NCBI RefSeq assembly: GCF_028623165.1
Contig: NZ_CP117768.1
Span: forward strand, 1,860,001 to 1,924,000
DNA: 64,000 nt
From: Nostoc sp. UHCC 0926
GTDB lineage: Bacteria > Cyanobacteriota > Cyanobacteriia > Cyanobacteriales > Nostocaceae
Reading direction: 5' to 3'
The notes beneath the pieces were generated by a model. It was not told the origin of the DNA and made no database searches. It saw only the letters and a list, made by a program, of their open reading frames with translations. The translations under genes were made by a program, and so were the position numbers. Shown piece by piece: positions 55,209 through 64,000 of the stretch; position 1 is the stretch's first letter, and the number at the start of each line of letters is the position of its first letter.

Positions 55209-55611
55209 TTATAGCTCCTCTTACACCACACCACACCATAATCACAAATGACACGCGTATCATAACAGGAATTTGATTTTTACCGTAACTGCTCCTATCT
55301 CATATTCATGTTTAATGCCCAAATGATGTTTCTACTCTGGTTTTGCTGGTTCAGAATGATTTTGCCTTGGTTGGAGGTTTTTGCTATTTTTGAACTGTTC
55401 TTAAGATTATTCTCAAAATTTTGGCTACATCGGGAAAGAAATTCTTGTAATGTCAAATACATATTTTTGGCTACCTTACTGGAATTGGCTACATAATACA
55501 TTGTTTAGTGAAACTTATTTAAAATTGCATCAAGTCTAGGCGTGAATTTAGTACAATACTACATTGGTAATGAAACTATTTTTCAATTGCATAAAACCCA
55601 GGCATAACTGG
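55209..55611. other. Divergent spacer with an imperfect direct repeat
   Basis: AGTGAAACTTATTTAAAATTG (from 55507) and AATGAAACTATTTTTCAATTG (from 55569) continue into partly matching TAGGCGTGAAT/CAGGCATAACT stretches, a period of 62. The second copy ends at the nadD start. The rest is AT-rich with no gene. Confidence 0.5.
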
Positions 55612-56238
55612 ATGCAGCAACTAGCAATTTTTGGTGGCACGTTTGATCCAATTCATTGGGGACACCTGCTCGTAGCTGAGACAGCAATGCAAGAAGTATC
55701 CCTTGAAAAGGTAATTTGGGTGCCATCCCTAAATCCTCCTCACAAAGAAGCAGCTTTGTTTGAGCATCGTGTGGAAATGCTGCAATTAGCCATAAAAGAT
55801 AACCCAGCGTTTACTGTCTCACAAGTGGAGGCAAATCGCTCTGGGACTTCCTATGCCATAAACACCCTGATCGACTTATCTGCTTCTTACCTAAATACTC
55901 ACTGGTACTGGATTGTAGGCTTGGATACTTTCCAAACCTTACCCCGTTGGTACCGTGGACACGAACTAGCACAAATGTGTGATTGGTTAATCGCACCCCG
56001 ACTGCTAGGTGGTGAGACTATAACTCAAAGCAAACTAATCTGCAAGCAAGTGGAGCAACAACTCAGGGAGCAGTCTCATACCATTCACTGGCAATTCTTG
56101 AATACACCTTTAGTAGGAGTTTCGTCAAGTCTAATTCGCAAATTTTGCCGCGATCGCCAGTCAATTCGTTATTTAGTCCCGGAATCGGTCAGATCATATA
56201 TCACTAACAACAATCTCTACTCGAACAAATCTGAATAA
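55612..56238 (+). CDS. nadD: Nicotinate-nucleotide adenylyltransferase
   Basis: It makes deamido-NAD from nicotinate mononucleotide and ATP. ATG 55612 gives 208 residues beginning MQQLAIFGGTFDPIHWGHLL, whose GGTFDPIHWGH is the nucleotidyltransferase motif. Further family segments are IWVPSLNPPHKE, WIVGLDTFQTLPRWYRG and the C-terminal VGVSSSLIRKFCRDRQ (the SSxxIR motif). An upstream start at 55564 adds 16 residues from the duplicated leader and is less likely. gap2 follows by about 120 bases. Confidence 0.95.
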   Translation: MQQLAIFGGTFDPIHWGHLLVAETAMQEVSLEKVIWVPSLNPPHKEAALFEHRVEMLQLAIKDNPAFTVSQVEANRSGTSYAINTLIDLSASYLNTHWYWIVGLDTFQTLPRWYRGHELAQMCDWLIAPRLLGGETITQSKLICKQVEQQLREQSHTIHWQFLNTPLVGVSSSLIRKFCRDRQSIRYLVPESVRSYITNNNLYSNKSE

Positions 56239-56354
56239 ATTATGTGTTTTTTTATTGATCTAACAGTTTATGGTTATTATTGCTCCCCCCCTTTGCGATA
56301 TGATTGGGGTCAACGATATCAACATATAAGCATAAATACAGAGGGCAAGACACT

Positions 56355-57368
56355 GTGATTAGAGTTGCAATCAACGGTTTCGGGCGGATTGGACGTAACT
56401 TTGCGCGCTGCTGGGTGGGTAGAGAGAATAGTAAAATCGACCTTGTGGCTATTAATGACACGTCAGACCCTAGAACCAATGCTCATCTGCTGAAGTATGA
56501 CTCGATGCTAGGGAAGATCAAAGGTGCTGAGATTAGTGCCGATGATAACTCTATCATCGTTAACGGTAAGACCATTAAGTGCGTATCCGATCGCAACCCA
56601 GAAAAGTTGCCCTGGAGAGATTGGGGAATTGACCTAATTATCGAAGCAACGGGGGTGTTTACTAGCAAAGAAGGAGCGCTGAAGCATGTGAATGCTGGAG
56701 CTAAGAAAGTTCTGATTACCGCTCCTGGTAAGAACGAGGATGGCACTTTTGTGATTGGTGTGAATCATCACGACTATGATCACAACATACACAACATTAT
56801 CAGTAATGCTAGCTGTACTACCAACTGCTTGGCGCCGATCGCCAAGGTGTTGAACGATAAGTTCGGCATCATCAAAGGTACGATGACCACCACCCATAGC
56901 TATACAGGTGACCAGCGCTTGCTAGACGCTTCTCACCGGGATTTGCGACGGGCGAGGGCAGCAGCGATCAACATTGTACCCACCTCCACTGGTGCAGCAA
57001 AAGCAGTGGCACTGGTTATCCCAGACCTCAAAGGCAAGCTAAATGGTGTTGCCTTGCGTGTACCTACCCCGAACGTCTCAATGGTAGATTTCGTAGTTCA
57101 GGTTGAGAAGCGTACTATTACTGAAGAAGTTAACCAAGCTTTCAAAGATGCTGCCGAAGGTTCACTTAAAGGCATTTTGGACTATAGCGATCTAGAACTG
57201 GTATCTTCCGATTATCAAGGTAGTGATGCTTCTTCGATTGTTGATGCCAGCTTGACTTTGGTTATGGGCAATGACTTAGTGAAAGTTATGGCGTGGTATG
57301 ACAACGAGTGGGGTTACAGCCAACGAGTCTTGGATTTGGCAGAATTGGTAGCCCAGAAGTGGGTTTAA
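56355..57368 (+). CDS. gap2: Glyceraldehyde-3-phosphate dehydrogenase (Gap2-type)
   Basis: It is the Calvin-cycle and gluconeogenic enzyme. GTG 56355 with GAGG ten bases upstream (56341-56344) gives 337 residues starting [16 protein letters not shown]. The catalytic Cys is in [12 protein letters not shown], and His in [20 protein letters not shown]. The dinucleotide region reads [19 protein letters not shown], as in the dual NAD(P) cyanobacterial Gap2. An ATG at 56304 would add 17 unrelated residues. Confidence 0.95.
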   Translation: MIRVAINGFGRIGRNFARCWVGRENSKIDLVAINDTSDPRTNAHLLKYDSMLGKIKGAEISADDNSIIVNGKTIKCVSDRNPEKLPWRDWGIDLIIEATGVFTSKEGALKHVNAGAKKVLITAPGKNEDGTFVIGVNHHDYDHNIHNIISNASCTTNCLAPIAKVLNDKFGIIKGTMTTTHSYTGDQRLLDASHRDLRRARAAAINIVPTSTGAAKAVALVIPDLKGKLNGVALRVPTPNVSMVDFVVQVEKRTITEEVNQAFKDAAEGSLKGILDYSDLELVSSDYQGSDASSIVDASLTLVMGNDLVKVMAWYDNEWGYSQRVLDLAELVAQKWV

Positions 57369-57375
57369 TTAAAGA

Positions 57376-57556
57376 GTTAGGAGTAGAGACGCGATTAATC
57401 GCGTCTGTGCAGGATTGAGGAGTTAGGAATGAAGAGTGAGAAATTAAAACTCATAACTCTGCCAATTTTAGATTTTGAATTTTGGATTTTGGATTAAAAA
57501 AATTTAAAATCTAAAATCTAAAATCCAAAATTGAATGACTCATAACTCATAACTTT
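57376..57556. repeat. Composite repeat, copy A (palindrome, heptamers and inverted AATTTTRGATT tracts)
   Basis: In order: GTTAGGAGTAG, the AGACGCGATTAATCGCGTCT palindrome (57387-57406), GAGTGAGGAGTTA heptamers, AACTCATAACTCTGCCAATTTTAG, the reversed AAATCTAAAATCCAAAATTG tract and GAATGACTCATAACTCATAAC. The same order runs reversed at 62407-62566. The last 17 bases encode the ThiL C-terminus. Confidence 0.9.
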
Positions 57557-58592
57557 TGAAGTGTTGAAATCCCTGGCTAAGACTTAGAACTTGGTCAGGG
57601 AATTTTTTTTGTTCGTCGTGAAATAGTACTGTTGATCCGGGTGTAATCTTGCCCACGATCGCAGCCCTCTCACCAAGATGTTGCACCAAGGCTAATGCTG
57701 GCTCTTGTGGCAAACACAGCACTAATTCAAAGTCTTCGCCACCGTATAAAGTATATTTTAGCGCTTGCTCTGGTGTCAGCCAATGGTCAAAAGCTGCTGG
57801 GAAGGAAATTTGTCTGCGTTCTAGCACAGCGCCAACGCCACTGGCACGGCAAATTTGGATAATCGCATCCGCCAAACCATCGCTGCTATCCATACCAGCA
57901 ATGGGCATAGGGCATGGGGATGCTAAGATTTTCCAGAGGATTGGTAAGACATCTAACCGTGGCTGTGGGCGTTGGTGTGCGCGGATTAGAGCCGTCTTTT
58001 CTTCGTTGTTGAGGTTTTCTCCTAATTCAGGATGTAAAAGCAATTCTAAGCCAGCGTGGGAGGCTCCATGAACACCTGTAACGACGATCGCATCCCCGAC
58101 AACAGCAGCAGAACGGCGGATAATTTGACTTGGGTTAACTTGACCAAAAGCGGTAATTGCCAGAGTAATTACAGGCGATCGCACAATATCACCCCCGACA
58201 ATTGAGGTATTGTATTTTTGCAGGCATTCTGTCATTCCCTGGTATAGTCGCTCAACCCAACTCACCCTAACTTCACCGGGGAGTCCTAAACCGACGGTGA
58301 TTCCCAATGGTGAAGCACCCATTGCTGCTAAATCTGATAAATTGGCAGCAGCAGCTCGCCAACCAGCATCTTCTGGGGAAGTGGTGACATTACTGAAATG
58401 TACGCCATCAACCAGCACATCTGTAGTCACCACCAAAGATTGCTCTGGTGCAGTCACAAGTACTGCTGCATCATCTCCAATAATTTCTGGAGGACAGAAG
58501 CGCTGCAATCTTTCTAAAAGACCTTGTTCTCCAATATCTTGTACTTGTAGGGAAGATAACTCACTGTTCACAATCGGTTTTCCGTGTTGCAA
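57540..58592 (-). CDS. thiL: Thiamine-monophosphate kinase
   Basis: It phosphorylates thiamine monophosphate to thiamine pyrophosphate. 350 residues: GDDAAVLVTAPEQ, VTTDVLVDGVHFSNV and the ATP-grasp-like PurM/ThiL loop IVGGDIVRSP, with GMDSSDGLADAIIQI and LYGGEDFELVLCLP in the C-terminal half. The last residues SYEL derive from a heptamer repeat containing the stop codon, so the tail may not match other species. The start is the conserved-length ATG 58592, divergent from the Uma2 gene. Confidence 0.95.
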   Translation of the reverse strand: MQHGKPIVNSELSSLQVQDIGEQGLLERLQRFCPPEIIGDDAAVLVTAPEQSLVVTTDVLVDGVHFSNVTTSPEDAGWRAAAANLSDLAAMGASPLGITVGLGLPGEVRVSWVERLYQGMTECLQKYNTSIVGGDIVRSPVITLAITAFGQVNPSQIIRRSAAVVGDAIVVTGVHGASHAGLELLLHPELGENLNNEEKTALIRAHQRPQPRLDVLPILWKILASPCPMPIAGMDSSDGLADAIIQICRASGVGAVLERRQISFPAAFDHWLTPEQALKYTLYGGEDFELVLCLPQEPALALVQHLGERAAIVGKITPGSTVLFHDEQKKFPDQVLSLSQGFQHFKSYEL

Positions 58593-58660
58593 AATTACTA
58601 AGAAAACTGATGATTTGCTTTACTGTTTAATATAAAAGTATCGTCTAGGAGTCAGTTGGG

Positions 58661-59263
58661 ATGGTAACAACACCAGTAACCAGCATCACATTTGAGGAAT
58701 ACTTAACCTATGATCATGGCAACGATTTTCATTATGAACTGGTGGATGGAAAGCTGGAGTTTATGAATCCACCTACTATTCAACATTTCCTGATTACTAA
58801 ATTTATTGAGCAATTGCTAGACGCAGAAATCAAACGTTGTAGCTCTACTTGGCTATGTTTTCGGGAAAGCGGGGTGAGAACGGGTAGAAATAAATCTAGG
58901 TTGACTGATTTGTCTGTAGTGACACTGGAGCAAGCTAGAGAATTGTTGAATGCCTCAGCAGTATTTGAGTCACCCCCGTTACTAATTGTCCAGGTGGTAA
59001 GTCCAGAATCGGTGAAACGGGATTATCGTCATAAACGCTCCGAATATGCAGCCTTAGAGGTTCCTGAATATTGGATTGTAGACCCAATAGAGGCAAAAAT
59101 TTCAGTGTTACTACTGGAAGATGGATTTTACGAAGAAACAGTTTTTACTGCCAGTGAGCAAATTGGATCACGGACTTTTCCAGAATTAGCGATACCTGCG
59201 GCACACTTCGTGAACGCAGTTGATCAGGTGTTTACCGCTGGGAATCTGAGTCAGGGGAGTTAG
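58661..59263 (+). CDS. Uma2 family putative restriction-type nuclease
   Basis: 200 residues of the Uma2 (DUF820) PD-(D/E)XK-like family: FEEYLTYDHGNDFHYELVDG, RESGVRTGRNKSRLTDLSVV, VQVVSPESVKRDYRHKRSEY and VPEYWIVDPIEAKISVLLLE. Cyanobacteria encode many copies with unknown targets. This one has the full length, unlike the fused copy at 32.7 kb. It is monocistronic, with heptamer repeats after its stop. Confidence 0.9.
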   Translation: MVTTPVTSITFEEYLTYDHGNDFHYELVDGKLEFMNPPTIQHFLITKFIEQLLDAEIKRCSSTWLCFRESGVRTGRNKSRLTDLSVVTLEQARELLNASAVFESPPLLIVQVVSPESVKRDYRHKRSEYAALEVPEYWIVDPIEAKISVLLLEDGFYEETVFTASEQIGSRTFPELAIPAAHFVNAVDQVFTAGNLSQGS

Positions 59264-59333
59264 GAGTTAGAAATTAGGAGTTAGTAATTATTCTCCCTCA
59301 TCTGCCTGATCTCCTGCTTCCCCTGCTCTCCTC

Positions 59334-60440
59334 TTATGCTGCTTGCGGCTCAACCAGATTTTCTATTCCCTGAACCACAGTTGCCGATTCAATTTTGTCA
59401 CCCGCCTTCAGTTTATCCAAGATTTCTCTGCCTTCGGTGAGATAGCCAAAAACGGCATAACGGCCATCCAATAGGTTGCGTCCGGCGGGGGTGAGTTCTG
59501 GTTCAAACAGAAAGAAGAAAAATTGTGATGAACCACCATTTACTTCACTTTCGGGACGAGCCATCACCACTGCACCAAAAGCAGAAAAAGGCAGAACTGG
59601 CATATCGATATAACGACCAGCTTCTTCTAGTGTAATGCCATAGGTAGGTGCTTTATCACCCTGAACTAAGACTTCTAAGGGAATGGCGCGATATTTGCCC
59701 GTGTTTGGATCAATGAAACCCACGTCTTTGCCGGCTGGATCTCCAGTTTGCAGAAAGTAAGATTCTTCAGAACGGGTAAACTCTAAACCATTATAAAAAC
59801 CCCTTTGCACCAAATCTACAAAATTACCAGCAGTGACAGGGGCGCTATAACCATCCACGACGAGGGTCAAATCGCCTTTATTGGTTTTGAATTCTACAGT
59901 GGCACGACCTTTAAGTTGTGGTAGGTTACTGTACTGGGCAGGTACTTCAAAGGGGAATTCTTTCACCATTGACTCTTCTAACCCAGTTATGAGATTCAGA
60001 AGTTTGCCTCTGTCTTGCAGAATTTGTTCTTTATCTTTGCTGTTTGCCAATTCTTGCAATTTACCCACCCCAGATTTTAACTCGGTAATCCAAGCTTCGG
60101 CTTGGGGTTGGCGTTCTTCGGGAACACTTGTTAAGATTTGAGAGGGTTTATCGAGAATACGGGATGCTTGGCTGATGTCTTTGGAAATAGCACCCCACCG
60201 CCGATTCGCCCGCAGTTGGGCAGAGATATCCTCTAGACTGGCTTGTAGTTCCCGTACAGGTTTGTTATCTATTGGGAGTGCATACCGCAACAGAGCCTTG
60301 CCATCGGTAATTGCGTTGCCGGCTGGCAGCGCGGCGCTACTGGAGGGAGTCCACCCAGCTGTAGTTATGCCTAAAAATATTGTTACCAGCAGTATTGCCA
60401 TTAGGCTGTTCTTCAGCCAGGATTTTAATAGGTTAGACAT
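59334..60440 (-). CDS. Thylakoid-lumen-type cyclophilin (peptidyl-prolyl isomerase)
   Basis: Using ATG 60440 (MSNLLKSWLKNSLMAILLVT) gives 368 residues with an export signal (AILLVTIFLGITTAGW). A helical domain (residues about 70-170, LEDISAQLRANRRWGAISKD, EERQPQAEAWITELKSGV) precedes the cyclophilin domain with VDLVQRGFYNGLEFTR, FLQTGDPAGKDVGF and FGAVVMARPESEVNGGSSQF. This layout matches TLP38/TLP40 lumenal proteins. Isomerase-site residues look only partly conserved. An upstream ATG at 60494 is less likely. Confidence 0.88.
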   Translation of the reverse strand: MSNLLKSWLKNSLMAILLVTIFLGITTAGWTPSSSAALPAGNAITDGKALLRYALPIDNKPVRELQASLEDISAQLRANRRWGAISKDISQASRILDKPSQILTSVPEERQPQAEAWITELKSGVGKLQELANSKDKEQILQDRGKLLNLITGLEESMVKEFPFEVPAQYSNLPQLKGRATVEFKTNKGDLTLVVDGYSAPVTAGNFVDLVQRGFYNGLEFTRSEESYFLQTGDPAGKDVGFIDPNTGKYRAIPLEVLVQGDKAPTYGITLEEAGRYIDMPVLPFSAFGAVVMARPESEVNGGSSQFFFFLFEPELTPAGRNLLDGRYAVFGYLTEGREILDKLKAGDKIESATVVQGIENLVEPQAA

Positions 60441-60652
60441 GGGATAACTCAAATGCAGCATTAAATTGTTGACTGGACGTAACCCATCAATCATCTTCCC
60501 ACAGTAGGAGTCCTGTTAGCGATAGCGGGGCGTTTAGCCCGTGCTGGGTGCTGAGTCAAAATTAAATGCAAAGAGCCAGATTAGCAGATGGGAAGCTAAG
60601 AAAGAGTGGGGAGTAGGGAGTAACGGGACAAGGGAGACAAAAAGAATAACCC

Positions 60653-60680
60653 ATGCCCAATGCCCAATGCCCAATGCCCA
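60653..60680. repeat. Heptamer repeat (ATGCCCA)x4
   Basis: Four exact copies of ATGCCCA upstream of efp. The complementary TGGGCAT heptamer appears twice near 17315 and again near 52540. Confidence 0.9.
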
Positions 60681-60749
60681 AATAATAACTAATTACCCCG
60701 CTTGAAGGGTACAATAAATGCCGATTGTCTTCCAAAATTTGAAAGTTTC

Positions 60750-61307
60750 ATGATCTCCAGTAACGATTTTCGACCTGGTGTTTCAATTGTATTAGACGGG
60801 TCTGTATGGCGAGTGCTCGAATTCCTCCACGTTAAGCCAGGCAAAGGTTCTGCCTTTGTACGTACCAAACTGAGAAATGTTCAGAGTGGGAACGTGATGG
60901 AAAAAACGTTCCGAGCAGGCGAAACATTGCCGCAAGCTACTCTGGAAAAAAGCACGATGCAGCATACCTATAAAGAGGGCGATGAGTTTGTCTTTATGGA
61001 TATGGAAACATACGAAGAAGGCAGATTGAGCGTAACGCAGATTGGCGATCGCATAAAATACCTCAAAGAAGGTATGGAAGTCAGCGTCATCCGTTGGGGT
61101 GAGCAAGTGCTTGAAGTGGAACTGCCCAATTCTGTGGTTCTAGAAATAGTGCAAACAGACCCAGGTGTTAAAGGTGACACGGCTACAGGTGGTACAAAAC
61201 CAGCAATTGTGGAAACTGGGGCAACTGTGATGGTTCCCTTGTTTATCACCCAAGGAGAACGCATCAAGATTGATACGCGTGAGGATAAATACTTAGGCAG
61301 GGAATAA
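60750..61307 (+). CDS. efp: Translation elongation factor P
   Basis: It relieves ribosome stalling at proline runs. ATG 60750 gives 185 residues: [20 protein letters not shown], then [20 protein letters not shown] with the acceptor lysine region GKGSAF, and the C-terminal OB domains (YVSM-like [40 protein letters not shown]). A frame extension upstream to 60702 is not homologous. accB follows, the usual cyanobacterial efp-accB order. Confidence 0.97.
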   Translation: MISSNDFRPGVSIVLDGSVWRVLEFLHVKPGKGSAFVRTKLRNVQSGNVMEKTFRAGETLPQATLEKSTMQHTYKEGDEFVFMDMETYEEGRLSVTQIGDRIKYLKEGMEVSVIRWGEQVLEVELPNSVVLEIVQTDPGVKGDTATGGTKPAIVETGATVMVPLFITQGERIKIDTREDKYLGRE

Positions 61308-61341
61308 CTTTCATCTCCACGAGATGCTTGCTCCTGATTTA

Positions 61342-61359
61342 AATCCCTACATAGGGATT
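61342..61359. repeat. Short palindrome AATCCCTACATAGGGATT between efp and accB
   Basis: Eight-base arms with a two-base loop; a second ATTAAATCCCT follows. It may attenuate readthrough, but there is no T run. Confidence 0.5.
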
Positions 61360-61415
61360 AAATCCCTGCCACACTTAAGATACTCATTTACGGATAGGTC
61401 GAGGTAATAAAAACT

Positions 61416-61973
61416 GTGCCATTGGACTTTAATGAAATCCGCCAACTACTGGCAACTATCGCACAAACAGATATTGTAGAAGTTACGCTCAAAAGCGATG
61501 ACTTTGAACTAACAGTCCGTAAGGCTGTGAGTGTCAGCAATCAGGTGTTGTCGGCAGGTCAAGCGACCTTAGGCGGTGTGGTGGGTTCGGGATTGACATC
61601 GGGTTCATCTGGGGCAAATCAGGTCACCACGAGTCAGGTAACAGAGGTGGCCACAGGTCGCATATTTGAGAATACTGGAACTGGGACACAATTACAGTTG
61701 TCAGTAAATCATCCCTCAATCATTGATCAGAGATTAGTAGAAGTGCCTTCCCCAATGGTGGGAACGTTTTATCGCGCTCCTGCACCGGGGGAAGCGGCAT
61801 TTGTGGAAGTAGGCGATCGCATCCGCAAGGGTCAAACAGTCTGTATCATTGAGGCCATGAAGCTGATGAATGAAATCGAAGCCGAAGTCTCTGGACAGGT
61901 AATGGAAATTCTCCTCCAAAATGGTGATGCTGTAGAATATGGTCAACCTTTGATGCGAATTAACCCTGATTAA
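61416..61973 (+). CDS. accB: Biotin carboxyl carrier protein of acetyl-CoA carboxylase
   Basis: It carries biotin for malonyl-CoA synthesis with AccC and AccAD. GTG 61416 gives 185 residues: an N-terminal helical part MPLDFNEIRQLLATIAQ, a variable Gly/Ser/Thr linker, then the biotinyl domain SPMVGTFYRAPAPGEAAFVE with biotin lysine in CIIEAMKLMNEIEAE. The length is normal. GTG is preceded by GAGG about ten bases upstream. It is probably cotranscribed with efp. Confidence 0.96.
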   Translation: MPLDFNEIRQLLATIAQTDIVEVTLKSDDFELTVRKAVSVSNQVLSAGQATLGGVVGSGLTSGSSGANQVTTSQVTEVATGRIFENTGTGTQLQLSVNHPSIIDQRLVEVPSPMVGTFYRAPAPGEAAFVEVGDRIRKGQTVCIIEAMKLMNEIEAEVSGQVMEILLQNGDAVEYGQPLMRINPD

Positions 61974-62049
61974 GTATTAATCTATATATGAAATGAGTCA
62001 TCTCAAATGAGTCATCGTTAAAACTTTCAGTCCTTGCGGATTAATCCTG

Positions 62050-62397
62050 ATGAAACAAACGTTGCCTTTACCGCCAGAAGTGGTGCAACAAGTAGCTGAA
62101 TACTTCAGCCTGTTAAGTGAGCCGATGCGCCTGCGGCTGCTCCACTTATTACGGGATGAAGAAAAATGCGTGCAAGAGTTGGTAGAGGCAACCCAGACTT
62201 CTCAGGCAAATGTGTCAAAACATCTGAAGGTAATGTGGCAAGCAGGTATCCTTAGCCGCCGCAGTGAAGGAACTTGCGCCTATTACCGGGTGGAAGATCA
62301 AATGATTTTTGATTTGTGTAATCGGGTTTGCGATCGCCTCGCCACAAGGTTAGAACAGCAAGCCCGTAATTTTCGTGTGTTAAATGGTAATCGGTAA
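62050..62397 (+). CDS. ArsR/SmtB-family transcriptional regulator
   Basis: 115 residues of winged-helix fold: SEPMRLRLLHLLRDEEKCVQ, recognition helix ATQTSQANVSKHLKVMWQAG and wing GILSRRSEGTCAYYRVED. The metal-binding ELCVCD box of ArsR is replaced by EEKCVQEL with a single cysteine, so a metal sensor role is uncertain. It lies after accB on the same strand by 76 bases but may have its own promoter. The target is unknown. Confidence 0.9.
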   Translation: MKQTLPLPPEVVQQVAEYFSLLSEPMRLRLLHLLRDEEKCVQELVEATQTSQANVSKHLKVMWQAGILSRRSEGTCAYYRVEDQMIFDLCNRVCDRLATRLEQQARNFRVLNGNR

Positions 62398-62406
62398 GCT
62401 TAATAA

Positions 62407-62566
62407 GAGTTATGAGTTATGAGTCATTCAATTTTGGATTTTAGATTTTAGATTTTAAATTTTTTTTAATCCAAAATCCAAAATTAAAAATCTAAAATTG
62501 GCAGAGTTATGAGTTAAAACTCCTCACTCCTGCACAGACGCGATTAATCGCGTCTCTACTCCTAAC
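62407..62566. repeat. Composite repeat, copy B (inverted relative to copy A at 57.4 kb)
   Basis: It contains GTTATGAGTTATGAGTCATTC, AATTTTGGATTTTAGATTTTAG, the matching reverse tract AATCCAAAATCCAAAATTAA, GGCAGAGTTATGAGTT, and the AGACGCGATTAATCGCGTCT palindrome (62536-62555). Read in reverse it matches copy A nearly base for base apart from a gap of about 20 bases. Confidence 0.9.
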
Positions 62567-62570
62567 TTTT

Positions 62571-63185
62571 TTAAAGCGGATAATTTTTCTGAAAGCTTTC
62601 ACGAGTTAGTGGCTGTTCTAACTCTAGACCCTCACCACCTAAAACATCCAACGGTTTGCCGTTCACGTCAATGTACACCTTGGCTTTGGGATTTAAAGTT
62701 GTCGCAGTATAAACAACTTGTCCCACGCGACCGATCATTGAGGTGCTACCACCACCGCTGGTAAAATCTTCAGATAAATTAACGTGAACCTCGTTATTTT
62801 CTGACTTCAGCCCCAAGAGTTTGGTTGCTTTAGGGATGGTTGTTGAATCTGTTCCTCCTGTTGGTGGGCCTGCTAACAAACTTTGAAAAGCTGCTTCTAA
62901 AGGCTGGTTGGGTAGTACAGAAGCCACTTTAACAGGCTGGGGAACCAAAGCAATATTTTTGTCCTTTGATCTTAGCCAATAAACGTTAGGCGTTTGCTCA
63001 TTACCTGGCTGCTTAGTTGATGGCTGTGCTGGTTGAGCGATCTGTTGAGAGGGGTTTGACGGTGTGAGAGTATTACTGGAGTGGGAAGTAAACCAAGCTA
63101 CACTGCCACCCACCGCTACAACCACTGCTGACACGGCTGCAATTGCGCCTGAAGAAATACGATTAGATCCTTGTTGGTCTTTCAT
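62571..63185 (-). CDS. GerMN-domain exported or membrane-anchored protein
   Basis: ATG 63185 gives 204 residues. A single N-terminal membrane span (SSGAIAAVSAVVVAVGGSVA) is followed by a Pro/Gln/Ser-rich linker and a GerMN domain: NVYWLRSKDKNIALVPQPVK, ASVLPNQPLEAAFQSLLAGP, VNLSEDFTSGGGSTSMIGRV and VVYTATTLNPKAKVYIDVNG. GerMN domains are found in spore-germination and cell-wall-linked proteins; in cyanobacteria the role is unknown. A TTG two codons upstream is the only alternative. Confidence 0.9.
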   Translation of the reverse strand: MKDQQGSNRISSGAIAAVSAVVVAVGGSVAWFTSHSSNTLTPSNPSQQIAQPAQPSTKQPGNEQTPNVYWLRSKDKNIALVPQPVKVASVLPNQPLEAAFQSLLAGPPTGGTDSTTIPKATKLLGLKSENNEVHVNLSEDFTSGGGSTSMIGRVGQVVYTATTLNPKAKVYIDVNGKPLDVLGGEGLELEQPLTRESFQKNYPL

Positions 63186-63532
63186 GTTCAAAACCTTCCT
63201 GACTGAGGGCTGATATGGGAGTTATGTGAGGAGCAGCCTGGTTAAAGACGATACTTATAAGTGGAGAGTTTCCCACAACTTGGAGGAGGCTTGATGCATC
63301 AAAATACAATTATTTTTAATTCTGCAAGTCCCTTATTTAATTCTAGAATTTTTACTTCTAATCCGTCACCTCCAAATTATGTAAATCTCATTCTTTCTGG
63401 AGATGATTGAAAATTAAATTTACAAAGCAAAGGAACACTGAGGAAAACACAGAGGAACGCAAAGTAAAGTATTTATTCCTCTGCGTAAACCTTTACCCCC
63501 CTACCCTGCGGGAAGGCGAAGCGCCTATGCGT
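63186..63532. other. Spacer between GerMN gene and proS
   Basis: Mostly AT-rich. GGGAAGGCGAAGCGCCTATGCG at about 63510 is a small palindromic repeat of the type seen at 39.8 and 42.7 kb, and AAAGGAACACTGAGG and AGAGGAACGCAAAG resemble the GACGCAAAG family. No gene is supported. Confidence 0.55.
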
Positions 63533-64000
63533 TTAATTTTTACCCTCTATCGCTGCGGTAATCCACTTATGAAGTGTAGCTGTAACTTCATCAATGACAA
63601 TTTCTTGAGATTTACGGGTGGCTCTTTCTACAACTTCGACTTTGCCATTAGCGATCGCTCGCCCGGTTACAATCCGATAAGGGATGCCAATCAAATCAGC
63701 ATCTTTAAATTTCACTCCCGCCCGTTCATCGCGGTCATCTAGTAGGGTTTCAATTCCCGCTTGATTCAGTTCTGTGTAAAGTTTTTGGGCGATTTCAACT
63801 TGTTGAGCATCCTTAATGTTAGGAATTGTGACAATCGCGTGATAGGGTGCGATCGCTACTGGCCAAATAATCCCATCTTTATCGTAAGATTGCTCTACGG
63901 CGGCTTGTGCTATTCGTGACACACCTACGCCAAAACAACCCATAATTAGTGGCTTTTCTTCACCCTGTTCATTGGTATAAGTTGCTCCCATCACTTCGGA
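63533..64000 (-). CDS. proS: Prolyl-tRNA synthetase, C-terminal part (5' end outside window)
   Basis: It charges tRNA-Pro. The visible 155 residues include the class II motif 3 region [18 protein letters not shown] and the anticodon-binding domain: [40 protein letters not shown] and [20 protein letters not shown]. The frame runs through the window edge, so this is truncated only by the window. Identity rests on the bacterial ProS layout. Confidence 0.93.
   Translation of the reverse strand, partial: SEVMGATYTNEQGEEKPLIMGCFGVGVSRIAQAAVEQSYDKDGIIWPVAIAPYHAIVTIPNIKDAQQVEIAQKLYTELNQAGIETLLDDRDERAGVKFKDADLIGIPYRIVTGRAIANGKVEVVERATRKSQEIVIDEVTATLHKWITAAIEGKN

Overview
The window looks like chromosome from a filamentous, heterocyst-type cyanobacterium (Nostocales, Nostoc/Anabaena-like). 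HIP1 octamers (GCGATCGC) are frequent. Heptanucleotide short tandem repeats such as ATGCCCA, GATTTTG and GTTATGA lie between genes. Many genes are cyanobacterial: plant-type zeta-carotene desaturase, Gap2, PrxQ, an IctB-like protein, a cyanoexosortase cluster, a WGxxGxxG protein and a thylakoid-lumen-type cyclophilin. I found no rRNA, tRNA, CRISPR array or prophage.

Layout. 1-9.1 kb: the tail of an acidic protein of unknown function, a 1.9-kb AT-rich gap, a small RHH protein, zds, an SRPBCC protein, a short [2Fe-2S] ferredoxin, cobQ, a small family protein, PrxQ and a secreted protein. 9.2-17.2 kb: a DrrAB-like ABC exporter, a choice-of-anchor A PEP-CTERM protein, an Orn/Lys/Arg decarboxylase carrying an in-frame repeat, a DUF6883/DUF4926-like pair, a VanX-like dipeptidase and two tandem TspO proteins. 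17.3-29.1 kb is accessory and decaying: two 21-bp minisatellites open on both strands, a YdeI-like protein, a GNAT, a response regulator, era, a pfkA pseudogene split by a small element, an AstE/AspA-like hydrolase, a glycine-rich RTX-like protein and several gene remnants. 29.4-34.9 kb: a CsbD-like protein, a protein with five 19-residue repeats, uvrB, and a VapBC-like pair lying between two copies of a Uma2 gene tail.

35-48.8 kb: an SDR, two tandem rhomboids, and a minus-strand surface-polysaccharide/protein-sorting block made of a Wzc-like protein, an SLBB export protein, an exosortase-associated protein, an exosortase and a DegT aminotransferase. Next come a degenerate histidine kinase and an IctB/O-antigen-ligase-like membrane protein. 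48.8-64 kb is mostly core: smpB, a LuxR-type regulator, a low-molecular-weight phosphatase, YbaB, murB-murC, nadD, gap2, thiL, a Uma2 nuclease, a lumenal cyclophilin, efp-accB, an ArsR-type regulator, a GerMN protein and the C-terminus of proS.

How genes may work together. The exosortase block and the PEP-CTERM protein at 11.3-12.3 kb plausibly form a sorting system and one of its substrates. efp-accB and murC-murB are housekeeping pairs. The strongest theme outside the core is small dispersed repeats that enter, truncate or extend genes: in-frame palindromes in three coding regions, a 29-bp repeat just after a start codon, repeat-derived C-termini of two enzymes, and a composite repeat inverted around the 57.5-62.4 kb block. 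All assignments come from reading the sequence and from memory of protein families; no database search was run.
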